This document shows, one piece after another, positions 8,076-16,193 of a DNA stretch of 64,000 nt; position 1 is the first letter of the stretch, and each line of letters starts with the position of its first letter. Under the pieces are notes generated by a model that saw only the letters and a program-made list of their open reading frames with translations, did not search any database and was not told the origin of the DNA. Origin of the DNA: JAFDVL01 sp031409955 (GTDB lineage Bacteria; Acidobacteriota; Blastocatellia; RBC074); contig JANNYF010000301.1 in assembly GCA_031409955.1 (NCBI GenBank), positions 19,867-83,866 of the forward strand, given 5' to 3'. The position numbers were made by a program, and so were the translations under genes.

Positions 8076-9065
8076 TTACCAGCGCATCAACACGCCACCC
8101 CACGTTACACCCGCGCCAAATGAGGTCATGAGCAACATCGTACCAGGCTTCAGGCGTCCTGCTTCGACCAGTTCATCCAAACAAATCGGAATCGAAGCGG
8201 CAGACGTGTTGCCGGTGTGTGCGATGTTCGAGTAAACCTTTTCTGCCGGCACGCCGAGCCGATCTGCGACGGCATCGGTGATGCGTTGATTGGCCTGATG
8301 TGGCACGAACACATCAATGTCATTGATCGTCATTTTGTGTTCGTCCAGAAGCTGGCGCGCGGTGTCTTCCATCGAACGAACCGCGACTTTGAAAAGCTCG
8401 TTGCCCTTCATCTTGATGTAATGCTGCCGACCGTCTACAGAATCGTGCGACGCCGGAATTTTGGTGCCGCCGCCGGGAATGTACAGCACTGACGCAAGGT
8501 CGCCATCGGATTGCATGCGCGTCGCCAGCACACCACGCGCCGGGTCGGTCGAACGCTGCACAACGGCGGCTCCGGCTCCATCGCCAAACAACACGCAGGT
8601 CGTGCGGTCGGTGTAATCCATATAGCGCGACAACACTTCGACGCCGATCACCAGAATGTTTTGATGAAGCCCAGTCGAGATGAATTGATTGGCCACCGTG
8701 AGACTGTAAACAAAGCCTGAACACGCGGCGACCAGATCAAACGCGGCGGCTTTTTTCGCACCGAGTTGTGATTGAATCAGCACAGCGGTAGACGGGAGCG
8801 CCTGATCCGGGCAAACGGTAGCGCAGATGATTAAGTCGAGGTCTTCGGGTTTGACGTTCGCGCGTTCGAGCGCTTGGCGGGCGGCGGCGGTGGCAAAGGT
8901 CGAAGTGCATTCGCCCTCGACAGCATGATGTCGCGCCCGGATGCCCGTGCGCGTAGCAATCCATTCGTCGGAAGTTTCTACGATCTTTTCCAGATCATCA
9001 TTGGTGACGATTCGTTGCGGCAAAGACCGTCCAGTTCCGGTGATAATTGCGTGGTAACTACTCAT
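8076..9065 (-). CDS. fabH: 3-oxoacyl-ACP synthase III
   Basis: Initiates fatty-acid synthesis by condensing acetyl-CoA (or branched starters) with malonyl-ACP. 329 residues from ATG 9065 (MSSYHAIITGTGRSLP). The Cys-His-Asn triad is visible: Cys in AACSGFVYSL (about 114), His in VPHQANQRI (about 249) and Asn in HTGNTSAASIP (about 279). The start lacks a strong ribosome site; the longer frame to 9101 has no family match. The substrate range (straight or branched starters) cannot be told from sequence by eye. Confidence 0.95.
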   Translation of the reverse strand: MSSYHAIITGTGRSLPQRIVTNDDLEKIVETSDEWIATRTGIRARHHAVEGECTSTFATAAARQALERANVKPEDLDLIICATVCPDQALPSTAVLIQSQLGAKKAAAFDLVAACSGFVYSLTVANQFISTGLHQNILVIGVEVLSRYMDYTDRTTCVLFGDGAGAAVVQRSTDPARGVLATRMQSDGDLASVLYIPGGGTKIPASHDSVDGRQHYIKMKGNELFKVAVRSMEDTARQLLDEHKMTINDIDVFVPHQANQRITDAVADRLGVPAEKVYSNIAHTGNTSAASIPICLDELVEAGRLKPGTMLLMTSFGAGVTWGGVLMRW

Positions 9066-9102
9066 AGTTTCGGGGATAACACAATTCAGCAGACGGCGCA
9101 AC

Positions 9103-10161
9103 TTAGGATGCGGCTAACGCTAATTCGTTGATGTCATTTTCAATGCGTTCGTTGAGTTTGGCTTCGTAAAATTCGCGCGCGACACGAATGGCGTTCTTGA
9201 TCGCCTTGCCGTTGGAACTGCCGTGACAAATCACGACGATTTGCTTGGTTCCCAGCAGCGGCGCGCCGCCGAATTCGGAATAATCCAGTCGCTTTTTGAC
9301 ACTCAGAAATGCGGGACGTGAAAGCAACGCTCCAGCCTGCGTCACAATCGTTTGTCCCAATTCAGTTTTGAGCAAACCCATAATTGCCGCAATCAATCCT
9401 TCGCTGGTTTTGAGGATGACGTTTCCGGTGAAGCCATCGCACACTATCACATCAACTTCGCCCGTGTAAATGTCGCGTCCTTCGACATTCCCGATGAAAT
9501 TGATGGGTGCCAGGCGCAGCAATTTTCCGGCTTCTTTGGTGAGCGGATTGCCCTTGCCTTCCTCTTCGCCAATGCTCATCAAACCGACTTTCGGATGGCG
9601 CACGCCGAGGATCGCGGTCGAGTAAATCGAACCCATCACGGCGAAGTGCACCAACTGTTCCGGCTTGCATTCCGCGTTTGCGCCGACATCCAACAACACA
9701 CAGCCGTGATCGCCCAGCGTCGGAAACACAGCGGACAACGCGGGACGATCCACCGAAGGCAAGGTGCCGACGACAAGCTTGGAGATCGCCATCACTGCGC
9801 CCGTGTTGCCTGCGCTGACTAAGCCGTGCGCTTTGCCATCGCGGACTAAGCGCGCGGCCACGCGAATGCTGGAATCTTTCTTGCGGCGCACGGCTTGCGC
9901 AACAGGTTCGTCCATCGTAATGAATTCAGTAGCTTGCACGATTTCGATGGATAAACGTTTGGCCAATTGGGCGTCATACACGCGCCGCGATTTCGGATGG
10001 TAGGTCAGGCCATGCCGTTGTAGCTCCGGCACAATGCGGTCTTCGGGGCCAACCAGAATGACCCCGACGCGCAATTCGCGTGCAGCCATCAATGCGCCTT
10101 CGACTTCTGCAACGGGGGCGTGATCGCCGCCCATTGCATCAACAGCAATTTTGGTGAGCAT
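9103..10161 (-). CDS. plsX: phosphate acyltransferase PlsX
   Basis: Makes acyl-phosphate from acyl-ACP for phosphatidic acid synthesis, linking fatty-acid and phospholipid pathways at the membrane. 352 residues from ATG 10161 (MLTKIAVDAMGGDHAP), the hallmark N-terminus. Other family blocks are SAGNTGAVMA, DVGANAECKPEQL, GNVEGRDIYTGEVDVIVCDGFTGNV and the C-terminal GGAPLLGTKQIVVICHGSS. It follows rpmF, as in many bacteria, and precedes fabH. Confidence 0.96.
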   Translation of the reverse strand: MLTKIAVDAMGGDHAPVAEVEGALMAARELRVGVILVGPEDRIVPELQRHGLTYHPKSRRVYDAQLAKRLSIEIVQATEFITMDEPVAQAVRRKKDSSIRVAARLVRDGKAHGLVSAGNTGAVMAISKLVVGTLPSVDRPALSAVFPTLGDHGCVLLDVGANAECKPEQLVHFAVMGSIYSTAILGVRHPKVGLMSIGEEEGKGNPLTKEAGKLLRLAPINFIGNVEGRDIYTGEVDVIVCDGFTGNVILKTSEGLIAAIMGLLKTELGQTIVTQAGALLSRPAFLSVKKRLDYSEFGGAPLLGTKQIVVICHGSSNGKAIKNAIRVAREFYEAKLNERIENDINELALAAS

Positions 10162-10252
10162 AGCGGTGCGAAGCTTGGGAGGGTTGCGCAAAGAAAAGGA
10201 GGAAAGATAATTCAACGTTCCCGCGCGCGGTCTTTCATCCTTTTAGAAAATC

Positions 10253-10447
10253 TTAGCTCGCAGCAGTGCCTTCGTTGATTTCAATTACCTGGCGGGTGCC
10301 GTAGTAACCGCAGTAAGGACACACGCGATGCGGCATTCTGAGGTTTTGACAGTTAGAACATTTGGCAAGCTGCACGACTTCGAGTGCATCGTGGGCGCGG
10401 CGCATGCGGCTGCGAGATTTTGAGTGACGTCGTTTTGGATTCGGCAT
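10253..10447 (-). CDS. rpmF: 50S ribosomal protein L32
   Basis: 64 residues. The basic N-terminus MPNPKRRHSKSRSRMRRAHD is followed by a zinc-binding pattern with cysteines in KCSNCQN and RVCPYCGYYGTRQV. ATG 10447 has AAGGAG seven bases upstream. The gene order yceD-rpmF-plsX is widely conserved. Confidence 0.97.
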   Translation of the reverse strand: MPNPKRRHSKSRSRMRRAHDALEVVQLAKCSNCQNLRMPHRVCPYCGYYGTRQVIEINEGTAAS

Positions 10448-10465
10448 TTGATTACTCCTTGGGAA

Positions 10466-10500
10466 TTAGACAGGATTTACAAGATTATTACAGGATATAC
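10466..10500. repeat. ACAGGATTTACAAGAT-type nonamer repeat
   Basis: Tandem, degenerate 9-base units of the form ACARGATTW sit between rpmF and yceD. The unit matches the arms of the elements at 13473, 32371 and 33084. A right arm is barely recognisable (around 10535-10570), so this looks like a decayed copy. Confidence 0.6.
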
Positions 10501-10581
10501 AAAATTGATGGTAACGGATGCTCTTCAATGTCGGCCTTGTCGAATACCCTGTCAATCATGACTATCCCTTAACTTTTCAAA

Positions 10582-11097
10582 TCAGCTTTTTATATCAGCC
10601 AATGCCTGCCAGCGCGGATCAATCGGCGGTGGACAATCGCAAGGCTCTACATTCAAATTCGCACCGCATTGCAGGCATAAGCCCTGGCAATCTTCCTGGC
10701 ATAACATGCGAATCGGCAAACTCAACTCAAGTTGTTCAAGCACTAACTCGTCCAACTCAATTCGTTCGTCCTGATAAAACGAAAAGTCGAGATCGCGGGC
10801 CAGCAATTCCGTTTCGCCGGATTTGTCGGCGTGCGCGTCGGCGGGCAGATAATAAAGATCAAACTCGTTGGCTATCGGCAACGTCACCGCTTCCAGACAC
10901 CGATCACATTCGGCGGCAAGGGTTGCCTGCAAGCGGCCCTCCACGCGCATCTCCTGGGCGAGGTTGGTCACACGGCCTGTCACCAGCGGAGGCTGCGGCA
11001 AAGAGAACTCATATTGCGACAAATCCAATTCGCCCGTTTCGTAGTGATGCTCGAACTTTAACCCGTCGGCGGGCAGGTGCGTTAGTACAATGAGCAT
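10582..11097 (-). CDS. yceD: DUF177 / YceD family protein
   Basis: 171 residues from ATG 11097, with GGAGG seven bases upstream and a consensus promoter just beyond. DUF177 proteins precede rpmF almost universally. They are thought to act in 23S rRNA metabolism and, in plants, are needed for rRNA accumulation. Visible features are AECDRCLEAVTLPI in the middle and a cysteine-rich tail (CQEDCQGLCLQCGANLNVEP, then CDCPP) that probably binds zinc. It is the first gene of the fab operon. Confidence 0.9.
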   Translation of the reverse strand: MLIVLTHLPADGLKFEHHYETGELDLSQYEFSLPQPPLVTGRVTNLAQEMRVEGRLQATLAAECDRCLEAVTLPIANEFDLYYLPADAHADKSGETELLARDLDFSFYQDERIELDELVLEQLELSLPIRMLCQEDCQGLCLQCGANLNVEPCDCPPPIDPRWQALADIKS

Positions 11098-11122
11098 AAG
11101 GTCGCCTCCGACAAAAGGGGGA

Positions 11123-11150
11123 ATTATATCGTTGGAAAGCGGTTTGTCAA
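11123..11150 (-). promoter_or_regulatory. consensus sigma-70-type promoter of the yceD-fab operon
   Basis: Read on the minus strand, TTGACA (11150-11145), a 16-base spacer and TATAAT (11128-11123) match both consensus hexamers exactly. They are followed by GGAGG and the yceD ATG about 26 bases downstream. The -35 box overlaps that of the divergent argC promoter. Confidence 0.8.
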
Positions 11151-11172
11151 CCAACGTGTGAGCGTGTAAACT
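11144..11172 (+). promoter_or_regulatory. candidate promoter of the arginine cluster
   Basis: TTGTCA (11144-11149), a 17-base spacer and TAAACT (11167-11172) give a good sigma-70-like promoter for argC. Its -35 box shares five bases with the divergent -35 box of the fab operon, so two polymerases could not occupy the region together. Confidence 0.55.
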
Positions 11173-11193
11173 GTGCGCTTCTCAACGGTATCC

Positions 11194-11220
11194 GTGGCGC
11201 AGGCAACTAGCTTGCGCCAC
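11194..11220. repeat. short palindrome in the argC leader
   Basis: GTGGCGCA (11194-11201) and TGCGCCAC (11213-11220) form an eight-base-pair stem in the argC leader, 24 bases before the start codon. It resembles a single arm of the GCGCAAACTGTTAGTTTGC family. It could fold in the mRNA leader or bind a regulator; no ARG-box-like sequence was identified. Confidence 0.5.
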
Positions 11221-11243
11221 TCCTATTTGAGGGGACTCACATT

Positions 11244-12275
11244 ATGAGCAAAAAACTCCGCGCTGTGGTGGCTGGCGCAACGGGCTACTCCGGCTTCGAA
11301 CTCATCAAATTGCTGCTCCGCCATTCGCACATCGAAGTGGTCGGCGCGTTTGCTTCGCGCACGGCAGAAGCGCACCCCTTAAGCACGGTGCATCCGCAGT
11401 TGATGGGGCTGACAAATTTGAAATGCCAGCCGTACGACGAAAAAACGGTCGCGCCACTCGAAGCGCAACTTATCTTTCTTGGCACGCCCAATGAATTCTC
11501 CAACGAAGTCGTGCCGGAGCTTTTGCAAACGGGCGCAACCGTGGTGGATTTGAGCGGCGCGTGGCGGCTGAAAGAGGCTTCGTTGTATCCCCGGTTTTAT
11601 GGCTTTGAGTCACAGAATCCCAAACTGCTGCAACAAGCGGTGTACGGCTTGACCGAATTCGCCTACGAACAATTGCGCGGGGCCAAGCTGATTGCGAACC
11701 CCGGTTGTTATCCGACCAGCATCCAGATTCCCGTCCTGCCGTTGCTGCGTGCGGGGCTGGTGGATTTGTCGCAACCGATTATCTGCGATGCAAAATCTGG
11801 CGTGTCCGGCGCAGGCAAAGCGCCCAACGCTGGCACGCATTTTGTCGAAGTTTCGGAAAGCTTCAAAGCCTACAACATCTTCAAGCATCGCCACGCGCCC
11901 GAAATTGCGCAGGGTTTGGGCATTGAATTTGCGCCGAGCAAATTGATTTTCACGCCGCATCTGTTGCCCATCAATCGCGGCATTCTTTCGACGATTTACG
12001 TGCGCTTGCAGCCGGGCGTCACGCGCGAAGCCATTCACAGCGTTTGGCAAGAAACGTTCACCGGCAAACCATTTGTGCGGTTGTTTACCGGATCGCAATT
12101 GCCTGAAATCAAATTCGCCGCGAACACACCATTCTGCGACATTGGCTGCGTCGTCAGCGAGAATCAGGCGGTCATTGTTTCAGCGGAAGATAACTTGCTG
12201 AAAGGCGCTGCGAGCCAGGCCTTGCAAAACGCGAATGTGGCCTTGGGCTTCGATGAACGCGAAGGGATTTTATGA
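11244..12275 (+). CDS. argC: N-acetyl-gamma-glutamyl-phosphate reductase
   Basis: Third step of arginine synthesis: NADPH-dependent reduction of N-acetylglutamyl phosphate. 343 residues. The Rossmann motif is VAGATGYSGFELI, the active-site Cys is in ANPGCYPTS (about 154), and the catalytic His region is RHAPEIAQ (about 215). GAGGGG lies about ten bases before the ATG. Its TGA overlaps the argB ATG (ATGA), so the two are translationally coupled. Confidence 0.96.
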   Translation: MSKKLRAVVAGATGYSGFELIKLLLRHSHIEVVGAFASRTAEAHPLSTVHPQLMGLTNLKCQPYDEKTVAPLEAQLIFLGTPNEFSNEVVPELLQTGATVVDLSGAWRLKEASLYPRFYGFESQNPKLLQQAVYGLTEFAYEQLRGAKLIANPGCYPTSIQIPVLPLLRAGLVDLSQPIICDAKSGVSGAGKAPNAGTHFVEVSESFKAYNIFKHRHAPEIAQGLGIEFAPSKLIFTPHLLPINRGILSTIYVRLQPGVTREAIHSVWQETFTGKPFVRLFTGSQLPEIKFAANTPFCDIGCVVSENQAVIVSAEDNLLKGAASQALQNANVALGFDEREGIL

Positions 12276-13057
12276 AATCAGTCATCAAACTCGGCGGCAG
12301 CGTTCTCATTGATCACAAACTCCGCTTGCAATTAGTCTTTCAAATCAGCGAACTGCGGCGCAGCGGCAGGCAGGTCGTATTGGTTCACGGCGGCGGCAAA
12401 CAGATTGCCGAAATGCTGGCGCGGCTCAATATCGAATCGAAGTTTCACGATGGCTTGCGCATCACGGATGCGGCGGCGCGCGAGGTGATTCAGATGGTTT
12501 TGGCGGGCAAAGTCGGCAAAGACTTGGTCGCAGATTTGGCGCGCCTCAATGTCCCCGCCGTAAGCTTTGCCGGCGGCGATGCGATGAGCTTTTTGTCTAC
12601 GAAGTTGAAAGCGGATGACGGCACGGATTTGGGCTTTGTCGGACAAGTCGTGCGCACAGATGGCAAGTTGGTTGACGCCGTGCTGGGCATCCACGCCATT
12701 CCGGTGATCGCGTGTCTGGCATTGAGCGCGCACGATTTCACCTACCACAACGTCAACGGTGATCAAATGGCGGCAGCAGTCGCGCCCGCTTGCCACGCCG
12801 ATGAATTGATTTTCGTCACGGATGTGGGCGGCGTCAAAGACGAACACGGCGCGACGATTCCCCATCTCAATCGAGAGCGCAGCAACGAACTTTTAGAAAG
12901 CGGCGTCGCGCACGGCGGCATGCGTCCGAAGCTGCGCGCGTGTCTATCTGCGCTGGATGCAGGCATGCAGCGCATTTTGATTATTGGCGCGGCAGAGGAA
13001 AATTCCTTGCTCCGCGCCTGCTTGCAACAAGAAGCAGTGGGTACAGTGATTTCCTGA
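12272..13057 (+). CDS. argB: acetylglutamate kinase
   Basis: Phosphorylates N-acetylglutamate. 261 residues, starting directly at the first strand (MKSVIKLGGSV), so it lacks the N-terminal helix that mediates arginine feedback in hexameric enzymes; by family knowledge that points to an arginine-insensitive, dimeric type. Key blocks are IKLGGS, VHGGGKQI, DGLRITD, NGDQMAAAVA and FVTDVGGVKD. It is coupled to argC by a 4-bp overlap and followed one base later by the AIG2-like gene. Confidence 0.93.
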   Translation: MKSVIKLGGSVLIDHKLRLQLVFQISELRRSGRQVVLVHGGGKQIAEMLARLNIESKFHDGLRITDAAAREVIQMVLAGKVGKDLVADLARLNVPAVSFAGGDAMSFLSTKLKADDGTDLGFVGQVVRTDGKLVDAVLGIHAIPVIACLALSAHDFTYHNVNGDQMAAAVAPACHADELIFVTDVGGVKDEHGATIPHLNRERSNELLESGVAHGGMRPKLRACLSALDAGMQRILIIGAAEENSLLRACLQQEAVGTVIS

Positions 13058-13058
13058 T

Positions 13059-13517
13059 ATGCCGGAATACTTATTTGTTTGTGGCACGTTGCGCCAGGAG
13101 ATGGTGCAGAACATCAGCCCGGAGATTGCGGCGTTGATGCAAAGCTTGCGGTTCGTCGGCATCGGCAAAATACGCGGGCAGCTCTTTGATTTGGGCGAAT
13201 ATCCCGGCGCAGTCGTGGGCGAGAATTTCGAGACAAACGTTGTCGGCGAAATTTACGAACTGCCGGAGCCGCGCGAAGTGTTCGCGGTGCTGGATGTGTA
13301 CGAAGGTTTCGTTCCCGGCGAACTCGAAGCCAGTTTGTTCGCGCGCATCCAAGCGTCCGCAACGTTGTCCGATGGCAGCCAGCTTGTTTGCTGGCTTTAC
13401 GCCTACAACGATTGGGTCGCAACCGGACGGCTGATTGAAGGCGGCGATTATGTCGCGTATTTGAAGAGTTTCAGACAAGATGGACAAGATGGACAAGATC
13501 AACGCGATCTCACTTAA
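13059..13517 (+). CDS. AIG2-like gamma-glutamylcyclotransferase family protein
   Basis: 152 residues. Members of this fold release pyroglutamate from gamma-glutamyl amines; the exact substrate here is unknown. The substrate loop is VCGTLRQEM (the usual Y of YGTL is replaced by C) and the catalytic Glu is likely the one in DVYEGFVPGE (about residue 86). The gene starts one base after argB, so it is in the arginine operon. Its last dozen codons (RQDGQDGQDQRDLT) and stop are contributed by the nonamer palindrome at 13473-13534, and the tail is therefore probably dispensable. Confidence 0.75.
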   Translation: MPEYLFVCGTLRQEMVQNISPEIAALMQSLRFVGIGKIRGQLFDLGEYPGAVVGENFETNVVGEIYELPEPREVFAVLDVYEGFVPGELEASLFARIQASATLSDGSQLVCWLYAYNDWVATGRLIEGGDYVAYLKSFRQDGQDGQDQRDLT

Positions 13518-13534
13518 TCTTGTCAATCCTGTCT
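13473..13534. repeat. palindrome with GACAAGATG nonamer arms
   Basis: The left arm 13473-13499 contains GACAAGATG units in tandem. The right arm 13517-13534 is the inverse (ATCTTGTCAATCCTGTCT). It encodes the C-terminal tail of the AIG2-like protein and supplies its TAA stop. It belongs to the same family as the elements at 32371 and 33084. Confidence 0.8.
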
Positions 13535-13565
13535 AATTTCCCTGGAGGTAATCAACAAAACAGCA

Positions 13566-14777
13566 ATGACAACTTTCGATCTGAACCAAGTGCAACAACT
13601 CGAAGACAAGTACATTATGACGACCTACGCGCGCCAACCCGTGTTGTTTGTGCGCGGCGAAAATTCGACGTTGTACGATTCCGTTGGCAACGCCTATCTG
13701 GATTTTATTTCTGGCATCGGCGTGAACGTGCTGGGCTACGATCATCCGCGTATCCGCCGCGTCTTGAGCGAACAGGCTTCGCTGATGCACACCTCGAATC
13801 TTTACTATCATTCGTATCAGGGGCAACTTGCCGAACAACTCACGCAGGCTTCGGGTTTGGCGCGTGCATTCTTTTGCAATAGCGGCACCGAAACTGCCGA
13901 GGCTGCCTTAAAGCTGGCGCGTGCGTGGCAGCGCCGACAAGGCCGCGACAACAAGTATGAATTCGTTTCGCTGACTGGCTCCTTTCACGGACGTTCGATG
14001 GGAGCGTTGTCGGTCACAGCGCAGCAAAAATACCGCGAGCCTTTTGAACCCTTAGTGCCAGGCTGCAACTTCATCACCGCCGGGGATCACGACGAAGCGC
14101 GCGCCGCCATCAATGAACGAACCGCCGCCGTCATCGTCGAAACCATTCAAGGCGAAGGCGGCGTGCGCCCGCGCTCACCGGAGTATTTACAAACCTTGCG
14201 CGATGCCTGCGATGCCGTAGACGCTTTGCTCATTGTGGATGAAGTGCAATGCGGACTCGGTCGCACCGGGAAGATTTTTGCCTATCAGCATTCGCCCATT
14301 CAGGCTGACATTTTGACGGTAGCGAAGCCGCTCGGACTCGGCGTCCCGCTCGGCGCAATTGTCGTCGCAGAAAAAGCGGTGGACGGGTTTCGCCCCGGCG
14401 ATCACGGCACGACCTTCGGCGGCGGGCCGCTTGCGTGTCGTTTGAGTCTGGAATTTTTCGAAGAGCTGAACGAAGGTCATTTGCTGCAACACGTCATCGA
14501 AACAGGCGATTACTTCAAACAAAAGTTACTGCTGCTTCAGGAGTCATATTCTCACGTCATCAAAGAAGTGCGTGCGCACGGATTGATGGTGGGCGTTGAG
14601 CTGACGTTCCCGACCAAAAACTTCCCGACCAAAATGCTGGAACGCGGCTTCCTGATGAACAGCACCAATGACACCACTTGCCGCTTCCTGCCGCCGTACA
14701 TCATCACCAAAGCGGAGATAGACGCGATGCTGACGGCGTGGGAAGAAGTGTTGGTGGAAGAAGCAAGCGCAAGCTAA
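13566..14777 (+). CDS. argD: acetylornithine aminotransferase
   Basis: PLP-dependent class III aminotransferase making N-acetylornithine. 403 residues. Visible blocks are FISGIGVNVLGYDHP, FCNSGTETAEAALKLAR, SFHGRSMGALS, VETIQGEGGVRP, LIVDEVQCGLGRTG and the PLP lysine in DILTVAKPLGLGVP (about residue 247). The C-terminal half ends CRFLPPYIITKAEID. GGAGG is about 16 bases before the ATG, longer than ideal. A palindrome follows the stop. Confidence 0.95.
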   Translation: MTTFDLNQVQQLEDKYIMTTYARQPVLFVRGENSTLYDSVGNAYLDFISGIGVNVLGYDHPRIRRVLSEQASLMHTSNLYYHSYQGQLAEQLTQASGLARAFFCNSGTETAEAALKLARAWQRRQGRDNKYEFVSLTGSFHGRSMGALSVTAQQKYREPFEPLVPGCNFITAGDHDEARAAINERTAAVIVETIQGEGGVRPRSPEYLQTLRDACDAVDALLIVDEVQCGLGRTGKIFAYQHSPIQADILTVAKPLGLGVPLGAIVVAEKAVDGFRPGDHGTTFGGGPLACRLSLEFFEELNEGHLLQHVIETGDYFKQKLLLLQESYSHVIKEVRAHGLMVGVELTFPTKNFPTKMLERGFLMNSTNDTTCRFLPPYIITKAEIDAMLTAWEEVLVEEASAS

Positions 14778-14815
14778 ATCAGACCAACAAAGATTGCGAC
14801 ACGCGCTCTAGCAAG

Positions 14816-14926
14816 CATTCTCCCTTGTCCATTCTCCCTTGTGCATTGTTTGCAGGAGAGCATTTCTTCAGCGAGCGCTGGCTCAGATGCAAACAATGCA
14901 GAGTTGAGAATGGACAAGGGAAAATG
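14816..14926. repeat. palindrome with CATTCTCCCTTGTS arms
   Basis: The left arm 14816-14854 holds two tandem 14-base units (two heptads each) plus CATTGTTTGCA. The right arm 14888-14926 is the inverted counterpart (TGCAAACAATGCA, then GAATGGACAAGGG). It lies between argD and the argA-like gene and would form a long hairpin in the operon mRNA. Confidence 0.8.
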
Positions 14927-14952
14927 AGACGCCCCATCATTGCCCCAAACTT

Positions 14953-15510
14953 ATGGACTTTTTAATTCGCCCAGCCAAAACCAAAGACGCCACGCAAATT
15001 CACTGGCTCATCAACAACTACGCGCGGCAGGAGCAAATGTTGCCGCGCTCGCTGCTGAGCATTTATGAAAACATCCGCGACTTTCACGTGGCGACTGCGC
15101 CTGACGAAACGGGCAAAGTGCTGGGCTGTTCGGGGCTGCATTTTACGTGGGGCGATATGGCGGAGGTTCGGTCATTGGCAGTGGATCCGAATGCCGGGAA
15201 AAAAGGGATCGGTCGCGCGCTCGTCGAAGCCAATATTGCCGAAGCGCGTGAACAGGACTTGGTGCAAGTTTACGCATTCACGTATGTGCAGGGCTTTTTT
15301 GAAAAGCTCGGCTTTCGCGTTGTGCCGCACGAAGAAATGCCACGCAAGGTGTGGATGGATTGCGTGACCTGTCCGAAAATGAGTAGCTGTGACGAAGTCC
15401 CGATGGTGCTGGATTTGATTCACGGCGCACAGCCCGAAGCATTTGAAGTGAGCCAAGTGCAAATGCCACAAGTCAAAAAACAACTGCCCATCCTTCACGA
15501 CGAAGCATGA
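14953..15510 (+). CDS. argA: GNAT N-acetyltransferase, probable short-form N-acetylglutamate synthase
   Basis: 185 residues. The acetyl-CoA loop is DPNAGKKGIGRALV (about 77-90), preceded by the strand VRSLAVDP, and the C-terminal family block is FFEKLGFRVVPHEEMPRKVW. The sequence after it (CVTCPKMSSC) resembles short ArgA-type synthases, and its position in an arginine operon supports that role. ArgJ in the same cluster can also acetylate glutamate or recycle acetyl groups, so this enzyme may be anaplerotic. The stop overlaps the next start by four bases. Confidence 0.78.
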   Translation: MDFLIRPAKTKDATQIHWLINNYARQEQMLPRSLLSIYENIRDFHVATAPDETGKVLGCSGLHFTWGDMAEVRSLAVDPNAGKKGIGRALVEANIAEAREQDLVQVYAFTYVQGFFEKLGFRVVPHEEMPRKVWMDCVTCPKMSSCDEVPMVLDLIHGAQPEAFEVSQVQMPQVKKQLPILHDEA

Positions 15511-15986
15511 TCCTACGCGCTTTCCTCATTTGTCTTTGCAGTGGAATGTTGCTGACCAGCGGTGGCAACGCGCAAGAAAACCCGATCAAATGGTCTCTCG
15601 CGGTCAAGTCCAACGCCCACAAGGCAGGCGATAAATTCACCGCGCAACTGACCGCGCAGATTGCAGCAGGCTGGCATTTGTACGCGCTGGAAGAAGTTCC
15701 CAATGGCCCGCGCCCCACGCGTATCACGCTTGCGACAGGACAACCGTTTGCGCTTTCCGGCGACATCGCACCGCCCAAGCCAATCACAAAATTCGATGAA
15801 AACTTCGGCGTCGAAACGCAGTTTTACGAAGACGCTGTGACGTTCGCGCTGCCCATCAAAATCGCGTCTAAAGCAAAACCCGGCAAGACAAAACTGGTCG
15901 TGCAATCGCGCTATCAGGTCTGCAACGAACAACTGTGTCTGCCGCCCAAAACGGTCAAAGTCGAAGCGGTGGTCGCAATCAAATAA
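15507..15986 (+). CDS. periplasmic DsbD N-terminal-domain-like protein
   Basis: 159 residues. A signal peptide (MILRAFLICLCSGMLLTSGG, ending near NAQ) precedes an immunoglobulin-like domain resembling the N-terminal redox domain of DsbD. The cysteine pair expected for that domain is in YQVCNEQLCLPPKTV near the C-terminus. In DsbD this domain passes electrons to periplasmic thiol proteins; here the membrane and thioredoxin domains are absent and none lies nearby. It is coupled to the argA-like gene by ATGA, an odd place for a redox protein. Partner unknown. Confidence 0.7.
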   Translation: MILRAFLICLCSGMLLTSGGNAQENPIKWSLAVKSNAHKAGDKFTAQLTAQIAAGWHLYALEEVPNGPRPTRITLATGQPFALSGDIAPPKPITKFDENFGVETQFYEDAVTFALPIKIASKAKPGKTKLVVQSRYQVCNEQLCLPPKTVKVEAVVAIK

Positions 15987-15996
15987 CGGCTGTTTA

Positions 15997-16090
15997 CTGA
16001 CACCTGATCCCTGACACCTGATTCCTGACCACAAAATAAGGTATTGCGTCTTCTGCTTTTGTGGTCAGGAATCAGGTGTCAGGGATCAGG
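15997..16090. repeat. palindrome with CTGACAC-type heptamer arms
   Basis: The left arm 15997-16031 is five consecutive heptamers of the form CTGAYNC/CTGACCA. The right arm 16057-16090 is their inverse. The whole fills the gap before argJ. It is one of the clearest heptad palindromes in the window. Confidence 0.85.
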
Positions 16091-16193
16091 AAGAGTGCGT
16101 GGCAACATTTACAGACCACGCGCAATTCACTACACTGCGCATTTCCGAACATCGCGTTCCCAGAATCGAACACCAGAAGAGGATTATTCAGTC

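Noticed and set aside
16044..16193. N-terminal extension of argJ to 16044
   Set aside because: This part of the frame is read through the CTGACAC palindrome and has no homology to ArgJ; TTG 16194 has a ribosome site.
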